Below are positions 1-10,675 of a DNA stretch of 64,000 bases, piece after piece. Where the stretch lies: positions 27,269,051 to 27,333,050 of the forward strand of contig CM034391.1 of the NCBI GenBank assembly GCA_019925095.2, in the 5' to 3' direction. The notes under the pieces are model-generated. The model had not been told where the DNA came from and ran no database searches. It saw only the letters and a program-made list of their open reading frames with translations. A program made the translations under genes and the position numbers. Source of the DNA: Dendrolimus kikuchii. Taxonomy: Eukaryota > Arthropoda > Insecta > Lepidoptera > Lasiocampidae. The stretch's first letter is position 1. The number at the start of each line of letters is the position of its first letter.

Positions 1-117
1 CAGTGTTGTTGTATATATTATAGTTTACACTGCACATACGTATATAGGTATATACATACATACATTTTTTTAAATAATCGGCAGACAAACACACATATTG
101 TATATCCTCAAATTAAG

Positions 118-262
118 CAAGTTACGCTTGTGTTATAGGTAATATATAACGAATTACTCTAGTGCCGATTCCCAGACACCCAGACCATAGTAAATAACGG
201 AGAAAATTCGTTTCCGAAATTTATCATACCAGAAATCGAATCCGAAGCCTCTGCGTTCCAGT
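118..262. repeat. dispersed repeat R-a, copy 1
   Basis: The stretch holding CCCAGACACCCAGACCATAG followed by a run resembling a degraded tRNA B-box region (AATCGAATCC) recurs at about 58778-58915, where the same block ends in GAACCCGG. The two copies are diverged. It is probably an old SINE or retroposon fragment; no coding potential is visible. Confidence 0.6.
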
Positions 263-340
263 GAGGTAAGCCAGCAAAGACTTAGCCTGTTCAACCACAA
301 AGACCGTCATAACATACACACACATACATATAATAAATAA

Positions 341-545
341 TGACAGCCCATAAACGTCCCACTGCTGAGCTCGGGCTTCCCACTATAGGGGAACGGATAA
401 TATACCCTCAACGCTTCTGGCCAAGGCGACTTGGCAGGTTAGGCATATCGGTTATCTCGATGTGCAGGTTGCATTACGATGTTCGCCTCTTACTGTCAGA
501 GAGGCTAAAACATTACTTACATATCGGAACTTCCTTATAAAGTAC
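341..545 (-). mobile_element. tRNA-type SINE (SINE-T), partial
   Basis: This is the 3' body of the SINE seen complete at 2458-2752: AAACGTCCCACTGCTGAGCT, then CACTATAGGGGAACGGA, then TATCTCGATGTGCAGGTTGC. The tRNA-like head is missing, so this copy is 5'-truncated. The minus orientation is set by the position of the head in the complete copies. Confidence 0.75.
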
Positions 546-669
546 TATCTGTCTTTAAATATAACAAATATGTCTAATATATTGAACACTTACTTATTTA
601 TCTATTGTGTTTATATATTTATGTTAACAAATATATTTATTTAGATTATTTTGTTTATTACTATTTTAT

Positions 670-905
670 TTATGTATGTAATAAATTTATAAATTTGTGT
701 AAGTATGTAAATTTAAATTGTAGTCCTATCTTTTTTCTGCTCCGCCTACATCGCCAGATTAGATAAGAATTTCTTTTAAGCTAGGTTGCCTGGAAGAGAT
801 CGCTTTTAGCGATAAGGCCGCCTGTTGTTTTGCCAAGAAGTATTGTAATTATGCATTTTGTTTTTGTATTTGTTTATTTTGGTGAGCAATAAAGTGTTAT
901 CTATC
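670..905 (+). mobile_element. LINE 3' UTR fragment with conserved stem-loop
   Basis: GGTTGCCTGGAAGAGATCGC, a short TCGCTTTTAGCGA stem-loop and GATAAGGCCGCC match the reverse complement of the 3' UTR of the full CR1-like LINE at 28333-33107. The fragment ends with TTTGGTGAGCAATAAAGTG, also seen at the LINE end near 61350. It is a 5'-truncated insertion without ORF sequence. Confidence 0.7.
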
Positions 906-1156
906 TCTCTAATGAAATTTAAAACCAACATTATCCTAAGTAATACAAAAAACATGGTAACTCCAGTCTTATTTACTTCGCAGGTTAATAATTCTTTGAA
1001 CCCCATACTGATATCATCTATTTATTGTACAAGAACGATGTAGGTAGGTACATTTTGTCTTACATCCATCTATCTTCTAGATTGTCATGTGGTTTTTATC
1101 CTCTTCATTTTTCCACCGCTGATGCTCGTATTTGGGTGTAGGTACTTTCGTATAAG

Positions 1157-1410
1157 TCGTGGTAACGTAATGGCTAGCGCACGCGTCCCAAACTCAAAAG
1201 GGTGCAGGTTCGATTCTGGCCAGAACGCATGAAATACTTGGGCAGTTTTCTGACCTAATTAGGAACTCATCGTGATGAAACTTACACATCGAAATAACCG
1301 ATGTGTCAAACGTGCCAAGCAGTCTTGGACAAGCGTGACAGGTGTACTATCCGTTCCCCTATAGTGGAAACCCCAAGCCCAACAGTGGAGCTTTTATGGG
1401 ATGTTATTAT
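1157..1410 (+). mobile_element. tRNA-type SINE (SINE-T), near full length
   Basis: A tRNA-like head is readable: an A-box-like TGGTAACGTAATGG and a B-box GGTTCGATTCT about 40 nt downstream, followed by the family body (AACCGATGTGTC, GTTCCCCTATAGTGG) and a 3' end near ATGGGATGTTATTATGATA. Pol III transcription from internal boxes is known for such SINEs. It is not a real tRNA gene because no acceptor or anticodon stems fold. Confidence 0.8.
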
Positions 1411-1486
1411 GATACTTTGAAAGACCCATACGTTCCATCTCAACATTCTCAGCTTAGCTAACTAGAGAGGATCTAGGTCTATTACC

Positions 1487-1873
1487 TTACTGGAAAACAT
1501 AAAAAGTTCTTTTAAAAACACAGAAAAAATACCTAGTTAGTTCAAATGGTTTTGTCCTTTTGAGCCTTCTCATTATGTCCGTGTTGTCGAGGAGCTGGAT
1601 CGCCTCGACATTCACGTGATGATGAAGCCGATGCTCGTGGGCTTCCGCGTACTTCTTAATAATGCTGTTGACAAACTCCACTTTCAGGTCCCGATGGAGG
1701 TCGCTCGATCTAACGTACCATGGCGCGTTTACAATTCCTTTCAGTACTTTATTTTGGAAGCGTTGTATGATTTCTACATTACTTGGTTTGGTACAGCCCC
1801 ACAACTGTACACCGTAGGTCCAGACTGGCATCAGGACTAATGTGCTAGCTATTAATAAAGAACACACGAACAA
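1487..1873 (-). pseudogene. Jockey-clade LINE ORF2 C-terminal fragment
   Basis: The open frame on the minus strand carries the signature found just after the RT domain of Jockey-clade non-LTR retrotransposons: WTYGVQLWGC, IQRFQNKVL, NAPWYVR and LKRTKPFEL in order over about 110 residues. The RT catalytic core and endonuclease are absent, so this is a 5'-truncated, dead insertion. The first 15 codons and the last 10 or so are probably flanking sequence. Family assignment rests on remembered Jockey motifs. Confidence 0.75.
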
Positions 1874-2171
1874 AGTGTCTTCACCTTAATAGAGACAATA
1901 AGAAAAAGTGTTATTGGACACTTTCTTAGTAAGAATACTTTTAGTTAATTTAGGTTATATTTAAATTACTTATTAATCTTTTTAGATTAGATGGTAATAT
2001 TAATAAGGTATTTCCTTCTAAATACCTTATTCATACAAAAAAAAAATGTTGTTATTTGCATTCGGTTTTGTTTAAAAAAAAAATGTTTTTTAAATCATTC
2101 TTCTAGTGACTACAGCCTATTCTTCAGTTTGTTTAAACATTGTTGTTTACGTACTTAATGTCTACTCAAAG
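1874..2171. other. AT-rich spacer, nothing recognised
   Basis: Low-complexity A/T-rich sequence with several poly-A runs and a short inverted pair around AAGGTATTTCCTTCTAAATACCTT. No coding signal or repeat family was recognised. Confidence 0.5.
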
Positions 2172-2457
2172 TAAAGCCTCGGTCACACACAACGAATATT
2201 CGCTGCGAATAATACTCGCAGCGACAATTCGCCACTTGCCTGTCACACGTAGCGAGTCTCACACGAGAATTTTGACACTCCATTGATGTCTCAAATCGTC
2301 TATTCATTGCACACGTCTAAAACAGTGTATTCGGTTGGCATAGGCAGAGTTATCAAACCAAATGCTCTCTCTTTAAACTCACAACTGTTAAGAAGCAAAA
2401 ATGGATTCGTAAATGGATTAAAGGCAGAGAACGATTTGTGGCTTCTTATATAATAAT

Positions 2458-2752
2458 AATAGCAGCCCATAAATGTCCCACTGCTGGGCTCGGGCCTCCC
2501 ACTATAGGGGAACGGACAGTATACCCGCCACGCTTGTCCAAGGCGGCTTGGCAGGTTTGACACATCGGTTATCTCGATGTGCAGGTTGCATCACGATGTT
2601 TTCCCTCACCGTTATTAGCACGTGGTAATCGTAACAATATGCACATTAGGTCAGAAAACTGCCTAAGCGGTGCATGCGTTCCGGCCAGGATCGAACCCGC
2701 GCCCTTTGGGTCTGGGACGCGTGCGCTAGCCATTACGCTACCACGACTTGTG
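2458..2752 (-). mobile_element. tRNA-type SINE (SINE-T), full length
   Basis: Read on the minus strand: an A-box region TAGCGTAATGGCTAGCGC, a B-box GGTTCGATCC, then the body and the end AATGTCCC..GCTGCTATTATTATTA. About 295 bp. It is inserted inside the TIR element at 2175-5680, so it is younger than that element. The body is shared with the copies at 341 and 1157. Confidence 0.85.
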
Positions 2753-2943
2753 GCTTCTTACTACCTAATAATTATACCATGATTTATGACTTATAATGAT
2801 ATTTTTTTAGACATTTGATTTTTTTTCTTATTGACTAGTTAACTAATGTTTGATTTATATAAGTATTTTTAATAATGTAATAATTTTTTTGGATTATTTT
2901 AGTGACAAATAACAGAAAAATTTAATGACATGCTAATAATAAT

Positions 2944-3095
2944 ATTATATAATGACCTGGCAACATTATAAACTGCCTGTATTGCACGTTCGAAAGGACA
3001 AACTGTCGTTCATACAAAGAACACAACATCTTCTTTAAATTACATGTATGTGACAGTTTATGCAATAAATGATATTCTATTCTATTCTACCCTTT
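2944..3095 (+). mobile_element. LINE 3' tail fragment
   Basis: Ends in GCAATAAATGATATTCTATT with a short ATTCT repeat. The same tail style (AATAAA followed by TTCTA repeats) closes the LINE fragment at 61385. No coding sequence remains. Confidence 0.45.
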
Positions 3096-3347
3096 AAAAA
3101 GAATTGTCTGCAGAGGAGTCAGGTTATTACAGAAGCATTTTACGTGTAACGGAACGGAAGATGAGAGAATGACTCGTAGCAAGTACCCTGTCACACATAG
3201 CGAATTGTTGCGGCGAGTTTGCATTCATAGAGAGTAAAATTGAAGATGTTATATAGAATATACGATGTAGTTTGTACACTTGTTGTAGTTGACAAACCTG
3301 CTTACTTTCTTAGTCACAATATTTACAACCGAGTTAATAAGTTACTA

Positions 3348-3558
3348 AATCTTTATATATATAATTCTTCTGTACGTGTGTTGACAGTGAACTGCTCCTA
3401 AACGGCTGGACCGATTTAAATATTTTTTTTTTGTGTGTGTTCAAGTGGATTCGAGGATGGTTTATATTCACAATTGGACCTGGTAGGTGGCGCTGTAATC
3501 GGGTTCTAAATTTTATTTATTCAGGGCAGAACAACGTTTGCCGGGACAGCTACTATAT
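3348..3558 (+). mobile_element. Helitron-type fragment
   Basis: Shows the lepidopteran pattern: a TATATATA start, ACGGCTGGACCGATTT, then GGTAGGTGGCGCTGTAATCG and a terminal segment GCCGGGACAGCTACTA. The same order occurs at 63800-64000 and, on the minus strand, at 20938-21376. Helitron identity is from remembered lepidopteran families. Confidence 0.6.
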
Positions 3559-3731
3559 TATATATACTCTCTCACTCATCGCGAATGTAAATTAAAATTA
3601 TTCAACTGGCTAATAGAACTCCCTTGTGACGACACCGAGAATTTACTGAACTGACTACACTAGTCTAATAAGTCTGTAACTGTACACTCACTCGTTTACT
3701 TGTAAACACATCACATACCTACTTACACACC

Positions 3732-3732
<1 letters not shown>

Positions 3733-3808
<76 letters not shown>
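3733..3808. repeat. (TA)n microsatellite
   Basis: About 38 uninterrupted TA dinucleotides between GTAGGTG-type Helitron debris and a SINE/LINE fragment. One of four long TA tracts in the window. Confidence 0.95.
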
Positions 3809-3814
<6 letters not shown>

Positions 3815-3829
3815 CCATATATATTTTAG

Positions 3830-4165
3830 CCTTGTGGTGCCGGCAGAGTAGAGTAGCACCACCCCATATCTTCCCGTGGGCATCGTAAAAGGCGATTAAG
3901 GGAGTGTGAGAATGTACTGGCCCCTTAGAACTTTCTCACCATGATACTGACCCATCCATCCAAGTCTTTCTCCGGTCTTAACGGCCTCCGTTCCACTGAA
4001 TCTTGAAGAACAAGGATGAGCATGTGCACCTGGGTCTCGCGCGTACCCCTGTGCACGTTAATATATCACGCGCATCTGACCGCTTCCGCTGCTAAGACTC
4101 CGATACTAGGAGTCAAAGTGGTCGCCATGGCCGAAAACGGTCGGAGCAATCATCATCATCACACA
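3830..4165 (+). mobile_element. retroposon fragment with (ATC)n tail
   Basis: Begins CCTTGTGGTGCCGGCAGAGT, contains CTTCCCGTGGGCATCGTAAA and AGGCGATTAAGGGA, and ends GGTCGGAGCAATCATCATCATC. A GTCGTAAGAGGCGAC-like core and an (ATC)n tail are typical of lepidopteran non-LTR retroposons. The short open frame across it is not a protein I recognise. Confidence 0.55.
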
Positions 4166-5520
4166 CTATATACATACTTTCACATACATTACAAACATTA
4201 ACACGAAGTAATTTCCAAATATATACATTTTAAGATAATTCTCTTTTTTTTAATTGTGTTACAAACGAGTTGTCTGGAAGTACGCGCTAACAACTGCAAC
4301 ACATTATTATACTACAGCAGTTGTTTGATATACCAAATAGTTTCTGTACTTATTGTTGCGCACTCTTTTTCTCCGCAAGTTTTTAGAAATATATATATGT
4401 CAGAGAAGCGTCGTTCTCGAGGACATCGTCTTTAGTGGTTGCGAGTTTAGTGGGCATCATCAGGATGTAATGCGAACACAAAACATAATAGTCACAGTTT
4501 ATACACTTTTAATTTAGTTTTTTTTTTTTTTTATTCTCCTCGATCCTGACAAACACGACATGTCAGGGTTTTAATTTTCTTTTTTTTTATTATTTTTTAT
4601 CTTTTTTACTTTTTTATTTTCTTTATTCTTTTTATGCTTTTTTGTCTTTATTTACATCTTATTTCTATTACATTTAGTCTTATATTCTATAGGTTACATT
4701 TTCTTTTTATTATTTTTACTAGTTATTCTTACAATTATTAGTTCCAGTTTCCTTGTACACTATTTTCTTATATTGTTATCGGCTTCTTGAGTGACATTAC
4801 TGTCTTACAAAAAGTAACCGCAGCCCCCCAATTGTCGCCGCTCTGCAGCAGGGCACCGATCTTACTTTAACCTTTCCTTTTAAATTCTTAACGATCCAAC
4901 TCGATCCGTTATTATCGCTCAAATGTGTCGCAATAACTCGCCCGTCTACCTTAAGTACAGATGGCGCCTTGACCCGCTCGAGGCACATGCTCTGCTCTGA
5001 TTGGTCGCTTATTAAATTACAATATTCATAACTTTCATTAGGTTAGGACAATTTTCAGGTTATAGAAAGATTTAACAAATCAAATAAAATTAAATTAAGG
5101 ATTTTAACCCTTTAGCTCACTATTAGCACATATGTGTCCGCGATGAGAGTGCAGATCGCGTTTGTGCACGTGATCGTTAATTGTGTTGTTGTCTCACTCT
5201 GTTTATATAGGAGTTGTATGATTTGTATGAAATGGGTATATTTTCTTGGTATATTACGAGATAGTGATAGTGTTAGTCTTGCGGCTTTTTGGTATATCGA
5301 TAATTGTCTTAAGGGTTAAAAGTAATTAAAATATAAACATATAATATTGTGCGTTATATATATATATATACATCCAAACATCAATGAACCCGACTCATAG
5401 CTTACTCCGGCATATATTTTTTTATTTAAAGTTAGCTTGTCACAAAAATTAGATTCTCTGTCTGCTACAAAGGACGAATTGCATTGTATTTCCATTTTTC
5501 CATTAAACACATTTATTAGA
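4166..5520. other. unassigned interior of the TIR element
   Basis: No gene recognised. 4519-4760 is strongly T-rich, as in the antisense of a LINE 3' UTR. A minus-strand open frame at 4797-4988 reads like a small folded domain (KVDGRVIATHLSDNNGSSW, charged and compact), and I could not assign it. 5134-5319 has an open frame without recognisable motifs. A short TA run lies near 5356. Confidence 0.4.
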
Positions 5521-5683
5521 CATAAAAAGCTTATCATTAAATGGGTTATCTCCACAACACTTACGTTAATGGATTTGAATGAATTCTTTAATTCAATTCG
5601 CGGCGAATGAATCTATTCGCAGCGAATAGCCACTGCGAATGCCTAATCGCAGCGGCTATTCGTCGTGTGTGACCCAGGCTTAA

Positions 5684-5995
5684 GGCTTTGCTATAACACT
5701 TGATCTCTAGTGCTAAACCACGTAGAGCTTAGCTATTATCTTTACTGTTATGAAGGGACTGTCGTATTAAATTCCTCAGTATAATAATTCCAAACGTCAA
5801 GATCGTAAAGCTTAAGACGCCCTGCTGATTAATCTAGCTCTAACATCATAGTGTAAACATTATACAGGGTGGAAATTGAAAAGGGACAGAAAGGAAGCCA
5901 CCTCTATGACTTTCGAGTGGACAAAATTTTAGTCACTTATTTGAGAGTTATTTTTTGAAATATTGTATGGGCTGGAAAATTTTGCCTAATAATGT
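5684..5995. other. unassigned spacer
   Basis: Mostly unique-looking. From 5866 ACAGGGTGGAAATTGAAAAG begins a block that resembles the 5' edge of an insect transposon or retroposon, but no partner end was found. 5996-6028 is a SINE-T scrap (AAACGTCCCACTGCTGGGCT). Confidence 0.4.
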
Positions 5996-6028
5996 TAACA
6001 GCCTAGAAACGTCCCACTGCTGGGCTCG

Positions 6029-6762
6029 AGCGTCCTGAAGGTTATGGTGTTTGAAAGAGAAGAAACCAGAACGAATGCAAGGATAATGGTCGATGACGTT
6101 ATGCTGGAGCAAGTGAATGAGTTTGTATATCTTGGATGTGCATTTAGCAGGGACGGAAGGTACACCGCACATATAGAAAGAAGAGTGAATTTGGGGAATA
6201 ATGTGAATGGAGCGTTATGTAAACTTCTAGGCGCTAAGAAGGCCCAGCTTGCCATACACAACGCGGTGCTGGTACCTACGCTCACGTACGGAAGCGAGAG
6301 TTGGGTTTGGAAGAGAGAGCATGAAAGTAGAGTAAACGCGGTCGAGATGCGAGCACTGCGTAAAATCTGCGGAGTGACGCTTGCGGACCGCGTTCGTAAT
6401 ACCGAAGTAAGAAAGAGAGTTGGTCTGAAAGAGAGTGTCGGGGTGAAAGTAAGGAAAGGAATGCTCCGGTGGTTCGGGCATGTGGAAAGAATGCATGATG
6501 AAAGAATGACTAAACAGATATACAATGCAAAAGTGGATGGATGCAGAAGTCGTGGAAGGCCACGACACACCTTCCATGATCAAATTGATCGTGTACTAGC
6601 AGAAGGTGATGTCAGGAGCCTTAAGAACAGACGAGCTTGCATGACAAGAGTTATGAATGTCAAAGAGGCAAGTGAGGTGTGTAAGAATAAGCCTAAATGG
6701 CACTCTGTTGTTCGTGCCTACCCCGCAAGGGAACTGGCGTGAAGTTATGTATGTATGTATGT
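6029..6762 (+). pseudogene. RTE-like LINE (LINE-B) ORF2 C-terminal region with (TATG)n tail
   Basis: The longest copy of the most repeated LINE here. The ORF at 6044-6742 (232 codons) carries the post-RT region of RTE-like elements: VYLGCAFSRDGR, LTYGSESWVW, RALRKICGV, MLRWFGHVERM and GCRSRGRPRHTFHDQIDRVL, ending at ARELA and a stop. The 3' end is a (TATG)n microsatellite directly after the stop region, acting as a short-repeat tail. The endonuclease and RT core are missing, so this is a 5'-truncated insertion whose remaining frame is still open. It abuts a SINE-T scrap upstream. At least ten shorter copies elsewhere end at the same point. Confidence 0.85.
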
Positions 6763-7466
6763 ATGTACATTATTTGTGTGTCAAGGTTGTTAATATTAAA
6801 AAGTAAAAAGCATCCGGTAGATAAATGTCACTCGATGACACTTCCGATAACCTTTTTGTTCGAATCGGGGTTCTCATGTCCGCCTTCTTCTGCCTTAGGT
6901 AGTGCGAGCGTACAGCGTAGTATTAAACTGTGTAATGTGTAATGTGTATAAACTACGTTGCTTAAACCCTAACCATTATAGATAATCAAATTACATCCAC
7001 TGCAGTTTCATTTAATCTATCACGAAACAACAAAAAGCTTGTATGCCTTTCAAGGCGAAACATGTAATTCAAGAATTAGCATAACATCTGCAAATATCCA
7101 CGTTTCGAACAAATAAATTACTTTGAATTTGAACTTTGAATTTGAACACAATGGGATAATGAAACAAAATTTACCTCAATGAACTGACACAACAATACAT
7201 TCACAAAGGGACTCTTAAACCAAGCTAACTGAGTGTAAACCAATATAAAGTACAAAAAAGCCTCTACGTTTCAATAAACCATCGTTTGAAGCCGAAATGT
7301 AACAACTGTAACAATTGAACTTGCCTGGGAGAGGTGAAAAATTCAATTTCGAAACGACCGGTAATAGAAAACCTCATAAACCGCTTACGTTGTACAGAAG
7401 AATTTTATTTTAACCTTATTTTGAGGGTATATGGGTTAAAGTTCTGGATTTAGCGTGGTTTCAAAA
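6763..7466. other. spacer with a LINE-like tail
   Basis: No gene recognised. 7119-7150 ends in repeated TTTGAATTTGAAC units after AATAAATTAC, a plausible tail of another truncated LINE on the plus strand. The rest shows no clear family. Confidence 0.4.
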
Positions 7467-7640
7467 ATACATACATAACTTCACGCCAGTTCCCTTGCGG
7501 GGTAGGCACGAACGACAGAGCGCCATTCAGGCTTATTCTTACACACCTCACTTGCTTCTTTGACATTCATAGCTCTTGTCATGCACGCTCGTCTGTTCTT
7601 AAGGCTCCTGACATCACCTTCTGCTAGTACACGATCGATC
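7467..7640 (-). mobile_element. LINE-B 3' fragment
   Basis: Minus-strand match to the last 50 codons of the 6044-6742 ORF (RVLAEGDVRSLKNRRACM through AYPARELA), with the (TACA)n tail at 7467-7480. It is cut at 7640, where unrelated sequence begins. Confidence 0.8.
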
Positions 7641-7751
7641 TTCAAAAATAGATAGCAAAATTTCTCGGCAGGATCTTTAGGGCATTGAAACATATTATCC
7701 AGGATGATAAGGTGTTTGCCCGTTTGGCTGGCTACAACCCCTGGTTTTAAT

Positions 7752-8042
7752 TTATTTTTTTATTGCAGGAGTTCAGCAGACAGGCAGACGGCCCACTTGA
7801 TAGAAAGCGGTTATCATCGCCTATGGACATTTACAACACCAAAGGTGCAAGAAATGCGCTGCTGCTCTCTTAAGGGAGACTGGAACCTGGTCATTAATGC
7901 CGGAACACAACTCAAGGTTGTTATGGCGACATACTTTAGACGGGCAAATGCCCTACCACCTGGCTGTGGGTTGTTTTGTCGCCTCTTTCGACAGGCCGTC
8001 CGGCCACAGGAAATTGTATTATTTCTCCGTTCCTGCACGGAC
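7752..8042 (-). mobile_element. SINE-A copy 1, internally deleted
   Basis: Family defined here: 5' ATCCGTGCAGGAACGG on the minus strand, about 310 bp, ending CTGCAATAAAAAAA. This copy lacks the CCATCCAGTCG block in the middle. Its 5' end faces copy 2 directly. Confidence 0.85.
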
Positions 8043-8052
8043 AAAGTCAGAG

Positions 8053-8211
8053 TCTGGTCTAAAGTATGCCGCCATAACAACTTTGTGTTGTGTCCCGGCA
8101 TTACTGGCCAGTCTTCCTTTAAAGAGCGGCAGCACATTGGTTAGGCGATGGTATCCGCTTTCCATCAAGTGGACCGTCTGCCTTTATACTGTACTCATGC
8201 AATAAAAAAAA
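8053..8211 (+). mobile_element. SINE-A copy 2, 5'-truncated
   Basis: Plus-strand 3' half (CTGGTCTAAAGTATGCCGCC through TGCAATAAAAAAAA). With copy 1 it forms a head-to-head pair separated by about 10 bp, so complementary arms of roughly 150 bp could fold. Confidence 0.85.
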
Positions 8212-8391
8212 GTAATGGTCGCCCGTGTTCGAAATTTGACCACAATAATTAATGTCAAAGACTATACTTCTATAATCACAGATTTCGCCAAGGCTACACT
8301 ACTGTTAATTTCACTTGAACAATAAACAAAAGAGTATAATGCGTATGTGTGTCAAATCATAGTAGTGTGTGTAATGTTTTTATTTATTTAT

Positions 8392-8518
8392 AGCCTATAG
8401 CCTTAATTGATAAAAGGGCTATCTAACACTGAAAGAATTTTTCAAATCAGACCAGTAGTTCCAGAGATTAGCGCGTTCAAACAAACAAACTCTTCAGCTT
8501 TATATATTAGTATAAGAT
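8392..8518 (+). mobile_element. Helitron 3'-end fragment, first of two
   Basis: Contains GGGCTATCTAACACTGAAAG, CAGACCAGTAGTTCCAGAGA and GCGCGTTCAAACAAACAAAC, ending TATTAGTATAAGA. This is the well-known 3' end of a lepidopteran Helitron family. Confidence 0.75.
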
Positions 8519-8567
8519 TCTTCATTGGTGCTCCGCTCCTACTGGTCTTAGCGTGATGATATATAGC

Positions 8568-8693
8568 CTATAGCCTTCCTCGATAAATGGGCTATCTAAC
8601 ACTGAAAGAATTTTTCAAATCAGACCAGTAGTTCCTGAGATTAGCGCGTTCAAACAAACAAACTCTTCAAGTTTATATATTAGTATAAGATAG
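8568..8693 (+). mobile_element. Helitron 3'-end fragment, second of two
   Basis: A near copy of 8392-8518 in the same orientation, about 176 bp downstream. Tandem insertion or a local duplication of the Helitron end is likely. Confidence 0.75.
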
Positions 8694-8699
8694 TATACA

Positions 8700-9143
8700 T
8701 TAGTATAGATAAGATTTTTAAATGTCACGTCACGAAATTTACGATCCCTCCGACCACTTATCACACTACGTCACATTCCATCAAACCAACCCCCCCCAAC
8801 TTATATAACGTTGTAGGCTTATAGATTTTGTACCAGCGTACTTACTAATGTAGGTATTTATTTTTCATATTAATAACAATATTCATTGAAAGAAAGAAAA
8901 GAAAGAAAGAATTTATTTGCTAGGAAAGGGACAATACATGGATGCAGAAATATTTATACATACATTTTTAATAATAAAATTGACACTTGACATCTTTGTC
9001 TTCCGTGATCACGGCTACTGAAAAGTTGCCGAAACGTCGTAATAAGAATCAAATAAATAAGACACCACACTTAGAACCGTTAAAACTTTTTTTTTTATTT
9101 GGTTCGCAAACTGGCCAACTCAGCTTACGTACTTTTAAACAAA
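8700..9143. other. spacer with a small dispersed repeat
   Basis: 8717-8800 (GTCACGTCACGAAATTTACG followed by CCTCC and TCACAC) recurs at 63270-63310. 8885-8912 is a GAAA-rich run. 9000-9143 shows no recognised family. Confidence 0.45.
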
Positions 9144-9395
9144 ACTACAATGCAAAAGTGGATGGATGCAGAAGTCGTGGAAGGCCACGACACACCTTCC
9201 ATGATCAAATTGATCGTGTACTAGCGGAGGGTGATGTCAGGAGCCTTAAGAACGGACAAGCGTGCATGACAAGAGTTATGAATGTCAAAGAAGCAAGTGA
9301 GGTGTGTAAGAATGGGCCTAAATGGCGCTCTGTTGTCCGTACCTACCCCGCAAGGGAGCTGGTGTGAAGTTGTGTATGTGTATGTATGTATGTAA
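9144..9395 (+). mobile_element. LINE-B 3' fragment
   Basis: Plus-strand match to the last 74 codons (NAKVDGCRSRGRPRHTFHDQ through YPARELV), then a (TGTA)n tail. The open frame starting at 8987 runs into it by chance from flanking DNA. Confidence 0.85.
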
Positions 9396-10386
9396 ACAAA
9401 ACTAGAACACAGAGAACCAAGCATGCATTATATATAGACATCGAGTACATAATAATTTAGAAAGAAAGAAAGAAAATAATGTTTATTTAGAGTTATTTAA
9501 AACTATTAAAGTATACATAAGCAGTTTAATAAAAGCCAAAACTTAACTAACTCTAAACAGGCCCTAACTCAGCAAATGCTGGTTGATCACAACCAACGCT
9601 GGTCTTCCGTTAGTGCCAGGCAGTGACGTCACCTTCACAGAAGAAAAAAAAAACTAAGGAACATGAAAAGTGTACTATGATATTATAGTTGTGATGTAAG
9701 GCTCTTGAATAAATATAACTTCACTCTTAAACTGACTTTTTATTTTCACCTTTGTAAGTATCGTACAAAATGGTCTCTCTTAACTGAATTCAAAAACCGT
9801 GTCTCTTTTTACATTTTTGAATTCCCGCCAACGAGAGCGAGTTTTATACCCATCTCTCATTGGTTAGTCGTATCCTTACGTCCTGGCTAACACGGGCATA
9901 TAGGCGTGATTGGTAAATTAAATTAAATTAAATAAATAAGAAAATTGAAATAGATATTTATATATAATTTATTTTACGATCAGAAATTATGATTTAAACA
10001 TGAATGGAAAACATAGCGTAGATCAAAAGAATGTTGTTGCTATGTTTTTCATAAGGTAGCACTTGTCAAACGTCAAAAGTCAAATGCCAAAGATTGACCT
10101 TGAACTTGACCTACTGTTGTTTATGAATATGAATTTGATTAAAATACAAGTTTTATTTATAATACGAAAGAGCGTGTGGTAACCAGGAGCGTGGTATATT
10201 TTAAGCAAATATAATATAAAACTACAACTAAACGTGGTAAGTGCATCCACTACATAATTAGAAAACCATGAAACAAAGAATAGACATATTTAGAATAAAT
10301 TTATATAAGTGCATAATATGTTATGTAATAATTATTGAAATTTGAAAATAATTATTTTGCAAAATCATAATAATAACGTACGTTCT
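9396..10386. other. spacer; possible LINE tail and unassigned promoter-like sequence
   Basis: 9458-9640 has a GAAAGAAAG run followed by sequence that looks like a reverse-oriented LINE 3' end. 9750-9900 (CGAGTTTTATACCCATCTCT and CATTGGTTAGTCG) could be an LTR or promoter piece. 10070-10250 contains repeated TCAAACGTCAAAAGTCAAA words. None can be assigned. Confidence 0.35.
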
Positions 10387-10675
10387 ATCCGTGCAGGAAC
10401 GGAGAAAGAATACAATTTCCTGCGTGGGGGCGGCCTGTCATAAGAGGCGACTTAACAACCCACAGCCGGGTGGTAGGGCATCACACCTGATCTAAAGTAT
10501 GTCGCCATAACAAGCTTGAGTTATGTTCCGGCATTAGTGACCAGGTTCTAGACTCCCTTAACAGAGCAGCTGATTTGTAGCACTTTTGGTGTTGCAAATG
10601 TCCATAGGCGATGGTAACCGCTCTTCATCAAGTGGGCCGTCTGCCTGTCTGCTGATCTCCTGCAATAAAAAAAAA
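10387..10675 (+). mobile_element. SINE-A copy 3
   Basis: Near full length, lacking the middle CCATCCAGTCG block. The 3' end is CTCCTGCAATAAAAAAAAA. Confidence 0.85.

Larger units (their letters stand above)
2172..5683. mobile_element. candidate TIR DNA transposon (TAA target duplication), heavily nested
   Basis: The left end at 2175 (AGCCTCGGTCACACACAACG) and the reverse complement of the right end at 5680 (AGCCTGGGTCACACACGACG) match over about 20 bp and continue as CGAATA-rich subterminal repeats (ATTCGCTGCGAAT) on both sides. Each end is flanked by TAA (2172-2174 and 5681-5683). A 3-bp TWA duplication is the PIF/Harbinger habit, so that superfamily is a guess. No transposase ORF is visible. 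The interior holds a SINE, a LINE tail, a Helitron end and a TA microsatellite, so it is non-autonomous or gutted. Confidence 0.55.

Noticed and set aside
1157..1260. tRNA gene
   Set aside because: A- and B-boxes are present, but no acceptor or anticodon stem folds and the same head occurs in other SINE copies. It is a SINE head.
4797..4988. A small integrase-type domain
   Set aside because: The 63-codon frame has a plausible fold composition, but no diagnostic residue and no neighbouring retroelement sequence to support it.
5995..6570. 191-codon minus-strand ORF
   Set aside because: It is the antisense of the LINE-B coding region. The same antisense frame opens in other LINE-B copies for the same reason.
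7897..8205. Host protein ORFs of 70-146 codons across SINE-A copies
   Set aside because: The same short frames reappear in most SINE-A copies at the same place. They are accidental open frames in a non-coding retroposon.
10070..10260. Host promoter and first exon with a GTAAGT donor
   Set aside because: Only TCAAACGTC-like words and a chance GGTAAGTGC. No exon, TATA or conserved ORF supports it.
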